A stretch of 64,000 nucleotides of DNA. It comes from JAKAWQ01 sp035509315 (GTDB taxonomy: Bacteria > Pseudomonadota > Alphaproteobacteria > Acetobacterales > Acetobacteraceae). The position numbers and the translations under genes are program-made. This document shows positions 42,844-50,854 of the stretch, one piece after another. How positions within the stretch are numbered: the stretch's first letter is position 1; each line of letters begins with the position of its first letter. Where the stretch lies: NCBI GenBank assembly GCA_035509315.1, contig DATJLS010000008.1, forward strand, positions 28,550 through 92,549, given 5' to 3'. The notes beneath the pieces were generated by a model, which was not told where the DNA came from, made no database searches, and saw only the letters and a list, made by a program, of their open reading frames with translations.

Positions 42844-43296
42844 TTAAAAGATCTTGTTGATCAGATCGTCCCCCAGGCCGAAGCCAAGGCCCATTTCGAC
42901 GGCACGGCCAAACCCCGAGTTGAGGAAACCACCCAGCATCCCCCCACCCATGGGTCCGGTTCCGAAACCGCTCTGATAACCTGCCCCCATCGGCGGACCA
43001 CCGCTCCAGGGTCCTTGCGTGGGGTTCTGTGCCGGCGCCGGCATCATCGCCCCCTGATTGGCCCCCTGGTTGGCGACAAATCCGTGCAGGGCCTGGAGGA
43101 GAAGCCCGACCTGATTCTGTTCGGCCTGGAGGGCAAGCGCGATGGATTTGAGGTCCAATAGCCATTCCCGCGCATCCTGATTTCCGGCCTTGGCTGCGTC
43201 GGAAAGCTTTCCGGCGAGTTCTCGGATCTCCTGGATCGTCTGTTGCGCCTGGGTTTGAAGCTGCTGGTATTGCTGATCGATGGTCGCGACGTCCAT
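42844..43296 (-). CDS. Hypothetical protein with coiled coil and Gly-rich tail
   Basis: This 150-residue protein starts MDVATIDQQYQQLQTQAQQT, with AGGAGG about five bases before the ATG, which decides the start within a much longer shadow frame. Residues 8-75 are Gln/Glu/Ala-rich and likely form an alpha-helical coiled coil. Residues 80-125 are rich in Gly, Pro and Met (PMGAGYQSGFGTGPMGGG), and the tail is hydrophobic (GLGFGLGDDLINKIF). There is no signal peptide. No family was recognised. Confidence 0.75.
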   Translation of the reverse strand: MDVATIDQQYQQLQTQAQQTIQEIRELAGKLSDAAKAGNQDAREWLLDLKSIALALQAEQNQVGLLLQALHGFVANQGANQGAMMPAPAQNPTQGPWSGGPPMGAGYQSGFGTGPMGGGMLGGFLNSGFGRAVEMGLGFGLGDDLINKIF

Positions 43297-43404
43297 GCGA
43301 ACCTCCTGGGCGAACCTCCTGGCCGATTTCCCGAACGCGTCCCCTGGATTTCCCCGCTGTCGGTTCTCGGCTAGCACCCTTCCATCGGTCGCGCGAGGTG
43401 AAAG

Positions 43405-44412
43405 ATGAGGGCTGTCGCCTATACCCATGTCCGCCCCGTGACGGAGGAGGATGCGCTGCTCGACGTGGAGCTGCCGGACCCGGCACCACGGCACCACGAC
43501 ATCCTGGTGGAGGTGAAGGCTGTCTCGGTCAACCCGGTGGATACGAAAGTTCGCCGGCGTGCCGATCCGGTTGGGGAGCCGCGCGTGCTCGGGTTCGATG
43601 CCGCCGGCGTGGTCACCGCGATCGGCCCGGACGTGACCTTGTTCGGTGTTGGCGATGCCGTCTGGTACGCCGGCAGCATTGCCCGTCCTGGCAGCAACAG
43701 TGAACTCCACCTTGTGGACGAGCGCATCGTCGGCCACAAGCCCGCTTCCCTCTCTTACGCGGAAGCGGCGGCGTTGCCGCTGACCAGTATCACCGCCTGG
43801 GAGATGCTGTTCGACCGGCTCCAGATCCCGCTGAGCGCGCACCGCGAAGGGGTGCTCCTCATCATCGGCGGAGCCGGCGGTGTCGGTTCGATCGCCATCC
43901 AACTCGCCCGCCAGCTCACCGGGGTCACGGTGGTCGCGACCGCAAGCCGCCCGGAGACGCGAGAATGGTGCCTTTCGCTCGGCGCGCACAACGTGATCGA
44001 CCATGCAGGCCAGCTCGCGGCCGAACTCAAGCGTATCGGCATAGGCGGCGTCGAATATATCTTCTCCACCAACGCAACCGACCGGCACTGGAAGGCAATC
44101 ACCGAAGCCGTGGCGCCGCAGGGCAAGGTCGGATTGATCGATGACCCCGACCCGATCGATGTGCGCATGCTCAAGCAGAAATCGGCCTCCCTGCATTGGG
44201 AGCTGATGTTCACGCGCCCATTGTTCACAACACCCGACATGGTGGAGCAGCACCGCCTCCTGAACGCCATGGCTCATCTCGTCGATCAAGGGCGCATTCG
44301 CACCACGCTCGCCGAGCATTTCGGGCGCATTGACGCCAAAAATCTCAGGCGGGCGCATGCCCTGATCGAGAGTGGCCGGGCGCGCGGGAAGATCGTGCTC
44401 GAAGGGTTCTAA
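43405..44412 (+). CDS. Zinc-type alcohol dehydrogenase / quinone oxidoreductase family protein
   Basis: This 335-residue MDR-superfamily enzyme has the GroES-like domain (HHDILVEVKAVSVNPVDTKV, then GFDAAGVVTAIG) and a Rossmann domain with LIIGGAGGVGSIAIQLAR near residue 153. It lacks the cysteine-rich structural zinc loop, so it is closer to NADPH:quinone reductases (zinc-binding ADH family 1 subgroup). It likely uses NADPH. The RBS GAGGTGAAAG lies just before the ATG. The DMT permease gene follows after 9 bp. Confidence 0.9.
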   Translation: MRAVAYTHVRPVTEEDALLDVELPDPAPRHHDILVEVKAVSVNPVDTKVRRRADPVGEPRVLGFDAAGVVTAIGPDVTLFGVGDAVWYAGSIARPGSNSELHLVDERIVGHKPASLSYAEAAALPLTSITAWEMLFDRLQIPLSAHREGVLLIIGGAGGVGSIAIQLARQLTGVTVVATASRPETREWCLSLGAHNVIDHAGQLAAELKRIGIGGVEYIFSTNATDRHWKAITEAVAPQGKVGLIDDPDPIDVRMLKQKSASLHWELMFTRPLFTTPDMVEQHRLLNAMAHLVDQGRIRTTLAEHFGRIDAKNLRRAHALIESGRARGKIVLEGF

Positions 44413-44421
44413 GCCCCCGCC

Positions 44422-45351
44422 ATGGCAGCGCGGCGCGCGCGGGCAATCAATTCCGGCGGCACCGAAACGGGCCCCGGCGGCCTGGCCAGCGAAGCCCTGC
44501 CCCTCTTCGGTCTCGCCGTACTGGTCGTCATCTGGGGGCTTTCGGTGCCGGCGATGAAGCTCGGCCTCGAATCCGTTCCGCCTTTCACGCTCGCCGCACT
44601 TCGCTACCTCGTCGCGGCGCCGTGCTTTGTCCTTTTCCTCCTCGGCCGGCCCATGCCGCCACCCCGTATGTTCCTTGCCATGATCGGGCTCGGCGTGGCC
44701 GGTGTCGATCTTGGGCAGGTGACGCAAATTCTCGGCGTTTCAAGAACCTCCGCGGCAATCGCCACGGTCATCACCGCCACAATTCCGCTCTTCACCGTCA
44801 TCCTCGCCGTGTTCAAGCTGGGCCAGAGGCTCATGCCACGGCACATCCTCGGCCTCGCGTTTGCGTTTGGCGGCGTTGGCTGCGCGGTTTTTGGACAGCC
44901 CGGGAGGTTTGCTTCAAGCGGGCTCGGCGGCGATGCGCTTCTGCTCGTCTGTTCCCTCAGCATCGCGAGCTATTACGTGCTTGGGACCGTGCTCGCCATC
45001 CGCACCACGGCTCTCGACGTCGCCGCCTGGAGCTCACTTGCCGGCCTGCCTGGCCTTGCGTTGCTGGCCGGATTCGAACTGCTCCATGCTCCATTCCATC
45101 CGACACTGAGCGGGATAGGGGTGGCTCTCTATCTCGGCCTGCTCACAACCGTCGCCGGGATGTGGCTCTGGCTTACCGGAATGCGGCGGCTGCCGGCGCG
45201 CATAGCTGCCGGCACACAATATCTCCAGCCGATCATTGGGGTCGCGGCGTCGGCACTCTTGTTTGGCGATCGCATCGGTCCCGTCTTCGCTCTCGGGACG
45301 GGTCTCGTCCTCGCCGGAATTGCGCTCGCATCGCTGCCGACGCAACGGTAA
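44422..45351 (+). CDS. EamA/DMT-superfamily permease
   Basis: This 309-residue membrane protein has about ten hydrophobic helices in two EamA repeats. Typical motifs are VIWGLSVPAMKLGLESVPPF in helix I, ALRYLVAAPCFVLFLL, and AGTQYLQPIIGVAASALLFGD near the C-terminus. Such permeases export amino acids or other metabolites; the substrate cannot be predicted. It is in line with the preceding oxidoreductase gene. Confidence 0.9.
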   Translation: MAARRARAINSGGTETGPGGLASEALPLFGLAVLVVIWGLSVPAMKLGLESVPPFTLAALRYLVAAPCFVLFLLGRPMPPPRMFLAMIGLGVAGVDLGQVTQILGVSRTSAAIATVITATIPLFTVILAVFKLGQRLMPRHILGLAFAFGGVGCAVFGQPGRFASSGLGGDALLLVCSLSIASYYVLGTVLAIRTTALDVAAWSSLAGLPGLALLAGFELLHAPFHPTLSGIGVALYLGLLTTVAGMWLWLTGMRRLPARIAAGTQYLQPIIGVAASALLFGDRIGPVFALGTGLVLAGIALASLPTQR

Positions 45352-45412
45352 ACGCATTGTTGTCTAGGCTGGCAGTCCGCGTCTCAAGATTCACGAATTG
45401 ACGATAACTAGA

Positions 45413-45434
45413 CAAACGCAAAAATTGCTGTTTG
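45413..45434. promoter_or_regulatory. Imperfect palindrome upstream of the MFS gene, possible operator
   Basis: The sequence CAAACGCAAAAATTGCTGTTTG is an inverted repeat with arms CAAAC/GTTTG and GCAA/TTGC. It lies in an AT-rich stretch about 95 bp before the MFS transporter start. An operator role is only inference; no regulator gene is adjacent. Confidence 0.3.
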
Positions 45435-45528
45435 TTGGGGAAAATAACAAAAAGCTTCATATGGCTGTCATTCATGACTCGGCTGGTCCCCCTATCATGA
45501 CGGAGTGATCGGGACTTCCGCGAGGATC

Positions 45529-46905
45529 ATGATGTCTCAGTCTTCCGCCTTCTCGGCTATCGACGAGCAGGAATTCAAGGCGTTCCATTGGCGCGCGATC
45601 GTCACCACCGGCCTCGGTGTCTTCTGCGACGGATATGACCTCTCCTCGATCGGCATCGTCCTGCCGCTCGTGCTCCCATCTTTTGGCATCGCGAAGATCG
45701 GCAGCATTGAATCCGGCTTTCTTGCCGGCTCCGCATTGGTCGGCGCCGCCGTCGGCGCACTGATCTTTGGGTTGCTGGGCCAGAATGGCCGCAAGCGATT
45801 CTACGGCCTCGATGTGCTGCTGATCGGCATCATGTCAGTCGCCCAGGCCTTTGCTCCGAATCTCGAATGGCTGATCGCAATCCGATTCGTTCTCGGCATT
45901 GGCATCGGTGCGGATTACGTGCTTTCCCCCACCATCATGGCTGAGCATGCCAATCGCGCCGACCGTGGCCGAACGCTTGGTATCGGTTTCGGGGTGATGT
46001 GGCCGCTCGGCGCTTTCACGGCTGCGATATTGAACCTGATCCTCGCGGGTTTCGGATTTTCGCACGACTTGCAGTGGCGCATCGTGCTTGCGGCCGGGGC
46101 GATCCCGGCCTTTTCGGTGCTTTATCTCCGCCGCCGCATGCCGGAGACGGCCCGCTATCTCGCGCGTCTCGCCGCCGATCCAGGCGCGGCAGCGGAAGTC
46201 ATGCGCACGATCAGTGGCCGGACAGTCACCGCTCCCATGGAAGATTCGCGCCCATTTGGCGTTGTATTCGCCCAACATGCGCGACTCATCTTTTCCGCGG
46301 CCCTGCTCTGGCTTGTGTTCGATATCGTTATCTATTCCAGCATTCTGTTCGGCCCGTCGCTCATCGCGAAGGGCCTTGGCATGGGACCGATCGAATTCGC
46401 GCTTTTGACCCAGGCGATCTTCGTCATCCCGAGTTGCGTCTTCTATGCTCTCTACGTGCTGGACAAAGTGGGTCGAAAGCCGCTTCAAATTTGGGGCTTC
46501 ATCGGTGCCGCGGTCATGCTCGCGATTTTCGCGACAATGAAACAGTCGCTTGTCGCGTTGCCCATTCTCGGTTTCGTCGTCTTCGGTCTCTACAATGTCG
46601 CGATCAACGGCGCCGCGGCGGTGAGCGGGGCGGGGATTCTCGGTGTCGAGCTGAGCCCCACTCGCATCCGTACCGTTGGCCAAAGCATCACAGTCGTTGG
46701 TGGGCGGATCGGCGCCTCCATCAGTGCCTTCCTTTTCCCGGTTCTTTTCATCCGTCTTGGGGAAGTCGGCGTGATCATATTGCTGGCAGCGTTATCAATA
46801 CTGGGCGCTCTCCTTACGCAAATGCTCGTTCCCGAGACCGCTCGGGTCTCTCTCGAAGCCTTGAACGGTGACGATCTCGTTCATGCCGCCTCGGCGGGTG
46901 GTTGA
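45529..46905 (+). CDS. MFS transporter (sugar/aromatic acid porter type)
   Basis: This 458-residue transporter has 12 predicted helices. It has TTGLGVFCDGYDLSSIGIVLP in helix I (the Asp typical of the PHS/AAHS group), FVLGIGIGADYVLSPTIMAEH in helix IV and RRRMPETARYLARL in the central loop, a sugar-porter-like PESPRY equivalent. ATG 45529 with GAGG five bases upstream is preferred to GTG 45505. It likely imports an organic acid or phosphate-like anion by proton symport. Confidence 0.9.
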   Translation: MMSQSSAFSAIDEQEFKAFHWRAIVTTGLGVFCDGYDLSSIGIVLPLVLPSFGIAKIGSIESGFLAGSALVGAAVGALIFGLLGQNGRKRFYGLDVLLIGIMSVAQAFAPNLEWLIAIRFVLGIGIGADYVLSPTIMAEHANRADRGRTLGIGFGVMWPLGAFTAAILNLILAGFGFSHDLQWRIVLAAGAIPAFSVLYLRRRMPETARYLARLAADPGAAAEVMRTISGRTVTAPMEDSRPFGVVFAQHARLIFSAALLWLVFDIVIYSSILFGPSLIAKGLGMGPIEFALLTQAIFVIPSCVFYALYVLDKVGRKPLQIWGFIGAAVMLAIFATMKQSLVALPILGFVVFGLYNVAINGAAAVSGAGILGVELSPTRIRTVGQSITVVGGRIGASISAFLFPVLFIRLGEVGVIILLAALSILGALLTQMLVPETARVSLEALNGDDLVHAASAGG

Positions 46906-46924
46906 AGATCGGCAAAAACAAGCC

Positions 46925-46957
46925 GAGGGCGTGAGGATCAAAGATCCTCGCACCCTC
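46925..46957. terminator. Strong hairpin after the MFS gene, possible terminator
   Basis: A 15-bp stem (GAGGGCGTGAGGATC with GATCCTCGCACCCTC) with an AAA loop has one mismatch and one G-U pair. It starts 20 bp after the MFS stop codon. There is no T-run on either side, so factor-independent termination is doubtful; it may block 3' exonucleases or work with Rho. Confidence 0.5.
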
Positions 46958-46980
46958 GCGGCAAACAGATCCCTGGAGCA

Positions 46981-47072
46981 GGATGGGATCGCTCCCCATC
47001 CCGCTCTCGGTCATTGTTTTATCACGTGAGAGAGACCTGTGGTGATTCCTTCTTCGGTCATCCCGTTCTCGC
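46981..47072. repeat. Dispersed palindromic intergenic repeat, copy B
   Basis: This copy lies between the convergent MFS gene and the small secreted protein gene. It begins with a perfect 7-bp hairpin GGATGGG/CCCATCC (46981-47001), then the shared core CCCGCTCTCGGTCATTGTTTT, CACGTGAGAGAGACCTG and CTTCGGTCATCCCGTTCTCG. It overlaps the last 20 or so codons of the gene at 47011-47451. Confidence 0.75.
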
Positions 47073-47451
47073 GCACTGCCGTAGCATGCGAAGCAAATGT
47101 CCCCTCCTCGGCCGGCCCGCCATCCTCGACGAACACCTGCCCGCCGTGACGGACCAATCGCACCTCGATCGCCGGCTCGCCTGCGGCGCGGGGGGTGGAG
47201 AGCGTGATGGATTGCTCGGGCGCCAGCGTAACAATAAGGCGCACCACGCGCGAAACCACGGGAGAATGATCCAGGGAGCGCAATGTGGCGACCACGCGGT
47301 ACCCCGTGGGCTCCACGGTGTAATAGACGACGCCGCTGACCGTCCCGAGATCGACGATCTTGGCCTCGGTCGGCTTGAGCGCATCGGCACGAGCATTCCC
47401 GGCGACGAGCAGCGCAAGCGCGACTGCCAGCACACCGAACCGATGGAACAT
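47011..47451 (-). CDS. Hypothetical secreted protein
   Basis: This 146-residue protein has a signal peptide (MFHRFGVLAVALALLVAGNARADA, cleavage near residue 23) and a mature domain of predicted beta strands (VYYTVEPTGYRVVATLRSLD, RVVRLIVTLAPEQSITLST). The last part, about 20 residues (GMTEEGITTGLSHVIKQ), is encoded by repeat copy B, so the original C-terminus may have been replaced or extended. No family was recognised. It is probably periplasmic. Confidence 0.75.
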   Translation of the reverse strand: MFHRFGVLAVALALLVAGNARADALKPTEAKIVDLGTVSGVVYYTVEPTGYRVVATLRSLDHSPVVSRVVRLIVTLAPEQSITLSTPRAAGEPAIEVRLVRHGGQVFVEDGGPAEEGTFASHATAVRENGMTEEGITTGLSHVIKQ

Positions 47452-47869
47452 CGTGATCCTCCAATCCCAGAAAGCGCGGGGCTCTTCGCCGCGGAACGCG
47501 GATGGTATGGCCCGCGAACGCTTCAGAACGATTTCAGCGGGAATTGATAAATATTACGATTGTTGCGAAAATCCACCGATGGCTCCCGCCTCGAACGCGA
47601 TGCCGCTTGGAGCGGAAGGCGACCGGACGGAATCGTCTCAACATGCGAAGATGCAGGCAAAACAAATCCATGGAGGAATTTGGATGAGCCCATGCGCAGG
47701 CTTGCGCGAGTCCGCGGTTCGGCGCGGCGGGACGAGGCTTCGGGCTTGGCGAAGACCTGTTGGATCGGTGCTGCATCGGGCAGCCGCTCGCCCTGACGAG
47801 TGCGCCAGCGCAATGGCATCATATTGGTCCTGGTTCAGGTTTCGTCTCGAAGGTCCAGACGTTCGGGGA
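47452..47869. other. Intergenic region with no recognised gene
   Basis: About 418 bp lie between two minus-strand genes. Short frames on both strands have no recognisable protein features. The segment near 47535-47575 is AT-rich and may carry the promoter of the secreted protein gene. Confidence 0.4.
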
Positions 47870-48712
47870 TCAGTCCGCGTTCAAGAAGTCGGTCGCCGAT
47901 CGAACGAACTGTCGAGCATATTGGAACAAGGCGCCGTGGCCGGAGTCCGGATACAGTATCAGAGTTGCGTTGCGCAGCCCCTGCTGAAGCCGGAATGAAT
48001 TGATCGTCGGCACCATGATGTCATTGTGGCCGTTAACGACCAGGGTCGGCTGTCTGATGCGGTCCAGGCCCTGAGAGGATGGCTCGGCAGGCGCTCCCCA
48101 CGCTGCGATAGCCTGGCCCTGCGTCTGCATTGCCGCAGGCGAACTGGGCAGGTCCTGGTCCTTGCGCTCATGACGTCGGGACCAAAAGGCCCGGCCCGCA
48201 CTGCGGCTCGTCTCGCTCGGCGCAAAGAACAGGTAGAGGAAGTCCTCTTCCGATGATTCAGGCGTGGTGGCGTGTGCCAGCACATCCGGGGACAAGCTGT
48301 CCATCCCCTCACCACCGCGAGGGCCTGTTCCCGCCAAGATCAGGCGGCGAGCACGTGTCGGCGCATCAGCCGCCAATTGCTGCGCAACGAACCCGCCCAG
48401 AGAAAATCCCAGCACATCAACCTGCTTGAGTCCCATGGCATCGAGAAAGCGAAGCACATGCGCAGCCATGCCGGCCACTGAGTCCGCCGGCTCTCCGCCG
48501 GAGCTCGCCACGCCGGCATTGTTAAAGAGGATAACGGGCCGCGTTGCCGCCAGCCCGTCGGTCACAAGCGGGTCCCAATTGTCCAGCCCTCCACGGAAGT
48601 GCTGCAGGAAGACCAGGGGCACGCCTGTCGCCGCACCAAAGCGGCGATGGGCATATCGCACGCCAGAAGCCTCTATAAACAGGGTCGGAGCGGTGTTGTG
48701 GGTCAAGGTCAT
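47870..48712 (-). CDS. Alpha/beta hydrolase
   Basis: This 280-residue alpha/beta-hydrolase fold protein has the oxyanion region VFLQHFRGGLDNWDP near residue 35, the nucleophile elbow LGFSLGGFVAQQ near residue 102 (Ser), and a C-terminal PDSGHGALFQY with the catalytic His near residue 260; the acid is likely in VNGHNDIMVPT. There is no signal peptide. The closest named relatives are haloperoxidase/esterase-like hydrolases, and the substrate is unknown. Confidence 0.9.
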   Translation of the reverse strand: MTLTHNTAPTLFIEASGVRYAHRRFGAATGVPLVFLQHFRGGLDNWDPLVTDGLAATRPVILFNNAGVASSGGEPADSVAGMAAHVLRFLDAMGLKQVDVLGFSLGGFVAQQLAADAPTRARRLILAGTGPRGGEGMDSLSPDVLAHATTPESSEEDFLYLFFAPSETSRSAGRAFWSRRHERKDQDLPSSPAAMQTQGQAIAAWGAPAEPSSQGLDRIRQPTLVVNGHNDIMVPTINSFRLQQGLRNATLILYPDSGHGALFQYARQFVRSATDFLNAD

Positions 48713-48911
48713 CAGATCGGAAACTCCGTGGTCGGCACTCGCGGCTAAACATGATGTTCGTCATGTTTCATGTCAAGCCACGGCCAACATGCGCGCCCAC
48801 TCACGTCGTGATCGAGAAGCGTGAGGAAAAGGAGCTCGCCCGTTTCGGGAATCACGAGTTCGGGAATCGACGGGTCGGCGGCAGCCAGATCAATATGGCT
48901 TTTGGTGGATC

Positions 48912-48943
48912 GGGGTCCCCGCGAACACGTTCGCGGGGACCCC
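48912..48943. repeat. 32-bp palindrome (15-bp perfect stem, 2-base loop)
   Basis: GGGGTCCCCGCGAAC is followed by AC and then its exact reverse complement GTTCGCGGGGACCCC. As RNA it would be an extremely stable hairpin on either strand. It has no T-run, so it is not a classical terminator. It lies upstream of the hydrolase start (minus strand) by about 200 bp. Confidence 0.85.
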
Positions 48944-49035
48944 GGCGCGGAGCGATCTGCCAAAGCCCGAGGGGAGGCCCCAGGCGGAAGCCCAAGGGGA
49001 AACCATGAAATTGATCGAGAAAACAAAGCAAGAGC

Positions 49036-49168
49036 GTGATGACCTGAAATCATCACCCTCTAGAGCGAATTGCGTTTGCACGGGCTCACGCAATCCGCTC
49101 TATGTGTTTGTTTTGCGAGCATCTTCACGCGATCAGCCGATTCCATCTGATCGCGATCTGCTCTAGAA
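49036..49168. repeat. Three-hairpin intergenic element (diverged member E of the repeat family)
   Basis: Three consecutive hairpins are visible: GTGATGA/TCATCAC (49036-49056), AGAGCGAATTGCGT with ACGCAATCCGCTCT (49062-49101, 13 of 14 pairs), and CGCGATCAG/CTGATCGCG (49128-49155). The last part, TTTGTTTTGCGAG...CCGATTCCATCTGATCGCG...CTCTAGA, aligns loosely with the core of copies A to D, so it may be a diverged member. Confidence 0.65.
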
Positions 49169-49228
49169 TGATCCGTCGTTTGCTTCAGACGGTGCACGGG
49201 ATTCGTGCCGCCCCGGAGACGTCTGAAA

Positions 49229-49328
49229 CGGGATGCGTTCGCTCTCGCTTACTGATCCCGCTTTACCCATTTGTTTTCCCGCGCAAGAGAGACGTTCGGT
49301 GACCTCTCCTTCGGCGATCGCGCTCCGG
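49229..49328. repeat. Dispersed palindromic intergenic repeat, copy C
   Basis: This copy begins with CGGGAT pairing with ATCCCG (49229-49234 and 49255-49260), followed by the shared core ATCCCGCTTTACCC, TTGTTTTCCCGCGCAAGAGA and CTTCGGCGATCGCGCTC. It is the only well-matching copy not placed between convergent genes; it lies in the gap before the hisE 3' end. Confidence 0.65.
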
Positions 49329-49490
49329 CGATGTCGATGAACCGCGATCTCGAAATCCCTTCGCCGCGGCCAATCGTCCGGCCCAGCCGTTGTTTTCCGT
49401 TTCGAAAACACATTCGATTCGAAATCACAGGGGAATGCGGGTGGCGTGAAAAATCACCAGGCTGGAGTCATTCCGAACGCGCGGAAGGAT

Positions 49491-49961
49491 TCAGGGAATC
49501 TTCCCGAGCCCGTTCGCCGCGCCCCGCGCCGCTTTCTCGGCGATTCCGCTGACCCCCTCGCGCCGCATCAGCTCGGCCCACACCTCCTCTGGGCGGACGC
49601 CGGAAGCCACCCAGAGCACGATCAGGTGGTAGAGCACGTCCGCGCTTTCGCCGATCAGCGCGGCGCGATTGCCGGCCACCGCCTCGATCAGGCACTCCAC
49701 CGCCTCTTCGCCGAATTTCTGCGCGACCTTCGCGATCCCGCGCGAAAGCAGCCGGGCCGAGTGGCTCACCGCCGGGTCGGCATCCCGCCGCGACATCACC
49801 ACCCCCCAGAGCCGCTCCAGCACCGCGGACGAAGGCGCCTGGCCCATTCCAACCGGCAGCGGGAAGGGCGGCGGCATGGGCGTATGAGCCTTGTTCCTCT
49901 TTCCCGGCTTGGCGGGGTCCGCCTCGCCGTTCCGCCGCGTGTGCTTGGCACCTTTGCCCAT
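49491..49961 (-). CDS. hisE: Phosphoribosyl-ATP diphosphatase
   Basis: This 156-residue protein contains the HisE/MazG-like domain from about residue 45, with GIAKVAQKFGEEAVECLIEA and ESADVLYHLIVLWVASGV, which hold the conserved acidic metal-binding residues. It hydrolyses phosphoribosyl-ATP to phosphoribosyl-AMP in histidine synthesis. The first 44 residues are Lys/Pro-rich and look disordered; an in-frame start further inside is possible. It is the last gene of the his operon, 9 bp after hisF. Confidence 0.92.
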   Translation of the reverse strand: MGKGAKHTRRNGEADPAKPGKRNKAHTPMPPPFPLPVGMGQAPSSAVLERLWGVVMSRRDADPAVSHSARLLSRGIAKVAQKFGEEAVECLIEAVAGNRAALIGESADVLYHLIVLWVASGVRPEEVWAELMRREGVSGIAEKAARGAANGLGKIP

Positions 49962-49970
49962 CGTCTCGCC

Positions 49971-50741
49971 TCACGCCGCCTCGGCGGCCGGCCGCACCGC
50001 GAGCCCCGCCTTTGCCAGGGCTTCCTTCACCGCGCCGATGGTGAAGGTGCCGAAATGAAAGACGCTCGCCGCAAGCAACCCGCTCGCCCCCGCCCGTGCT
50101 CCCGCGACGAAATGATCGAGTTGCCCCACGCCTCCGGACGCGATCAGCGGTACCCGCACCGCGCCCGCGACCGCCCGCAGAAGCTCGAGGTCGAACCCTT
50201 CGCCGGTGCCGTCCCGGTCCATGCTGGTGAGCAGGATTTCTCCCGCTCCCCGCCGCTCCGCTTCGCGGCACCAGCCGATCACGTCGATCCCGGTCCCGCG
50301 CCGCCCGCCATGGGTGAAGACCTCGAAGCCGCCGGCAGTGGTTCGTTTGGCGTCCACCGCCACCACCACGCACTGGCTGCCGAATTTCTCCGCCGCCTCG
50401 CCGATCAGCTCAGGCCGGGCGACCGCCGCGGAATTGATGCTGCATTTGTCCGCCCCGGCCAGCAGCATCCCACGCATGTCGCCGATCGAGCGGATACCCC
50501 CGCCGACCGTAAGCGGGAGGAAGATCTTCGCCGCGGTCCGCCGCACCACGTCCACCATCGTGTCGCGGTTCTCATGGCTCGCAGTGATGTCGAGGAAGGT
50601 GAGCTCGTCGGCTCCCGCACGGTCATAGATCTCGGCCTGCTCGACCGGGTCTCCGGCGTCACGCAGGCTGACGAATCCGATCCCTTTGACGACCCGCCCT
50701 TCCTTCACGTCGAGGCAGGGAATGATCCTGAGCTTCAGCAG
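49971..50741 (-). CDS. hisF: Imidazole glycerol phosphate synthase subunit HisF (probable CTG start)
   Basis: This (beta/alpha)8 barrel of 256 residues makes IGP and AICAR with HisH. The usual N-terminus MLKxRxIPCLDV is present, but its first codon is CTG (50741-50739), with AAGGAG nine bases upstream and an in-frame TGA further back without any ATG, GTG or TTG between. Starting at the next usual start codon (GTG 50708) would remove the catalytic aspartate D11. The second catalytic aspartate lies in LLTSMDRDGTGEGFD. It ends 9 bp before hisE. Confidence 0.9.
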   Translation of the reverse strand: MLKLRIIPCLDVKEGRVVKGIGFVSLRDAGDPVEQAEIYDRAGADELTFLDITASHENRDTMVDVVRRTAAKIFLPLTVGGGIRSIGDMRGMLLAGADKCSINSAAVARPELIGEAAEKFGSQCVVVAVDAKRTTAGGFEVFTHGGRRGTGIDVIGWCREAERRGAGEILLTSMDRDGTGEGFDLELLRAVAGAVRVPLIASGGVGQLDHFVAGARAGASGLLAASVFHFGTFTIGAVKEALAKAGLAVRPAAEAA

Positions 50742-50854
50742 CGGCGTGAACTCCTTCGGGAGGGGGTTTTGAATCTCTCAATCGGAATCGGGCAAGGCTT
50801 GGAAACGATTACAGCTCATCAAATGGCCGGTACCCCGCTCGCCATCGCCGTATA

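Larger units (their letters stand above)
48713..49490. other. Long gene-poor region rich in palindromes
   Basis: These 778 bp between the hydrolase and hisE carry no gene that can be supported. They hold a 32-bp near-perfect palindrome (48912-48943), a cluster of three hairpins (49036-49155) and repeat copy C (49229-49328). Small ORFs overlap these structures and look like by-products of them. Confidence 0.6.

Noticed and set aside
42844..44727. 627-residue minus-strand frame extending upstream of the hypothetical gene
   Set aside because: Only the last 150 residues (from ATG 43296 with AGGAGG) look like protein. The rest is antisense to the quinone-oxidoreductase gene.
46925..46957. Hairpin after the MFS gene as a canonical intrinsic terminator
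   Set aside because: The stem is strong, but there is no T-run on either strand, so it is listed only as a possible terminator.
48745..49056. 103-residue minus-strand frame in the palindrome-rich region
   Set aside because: It runs through the 32-bp palindrome, which explains its unusual composition; no supporting start or family was found.
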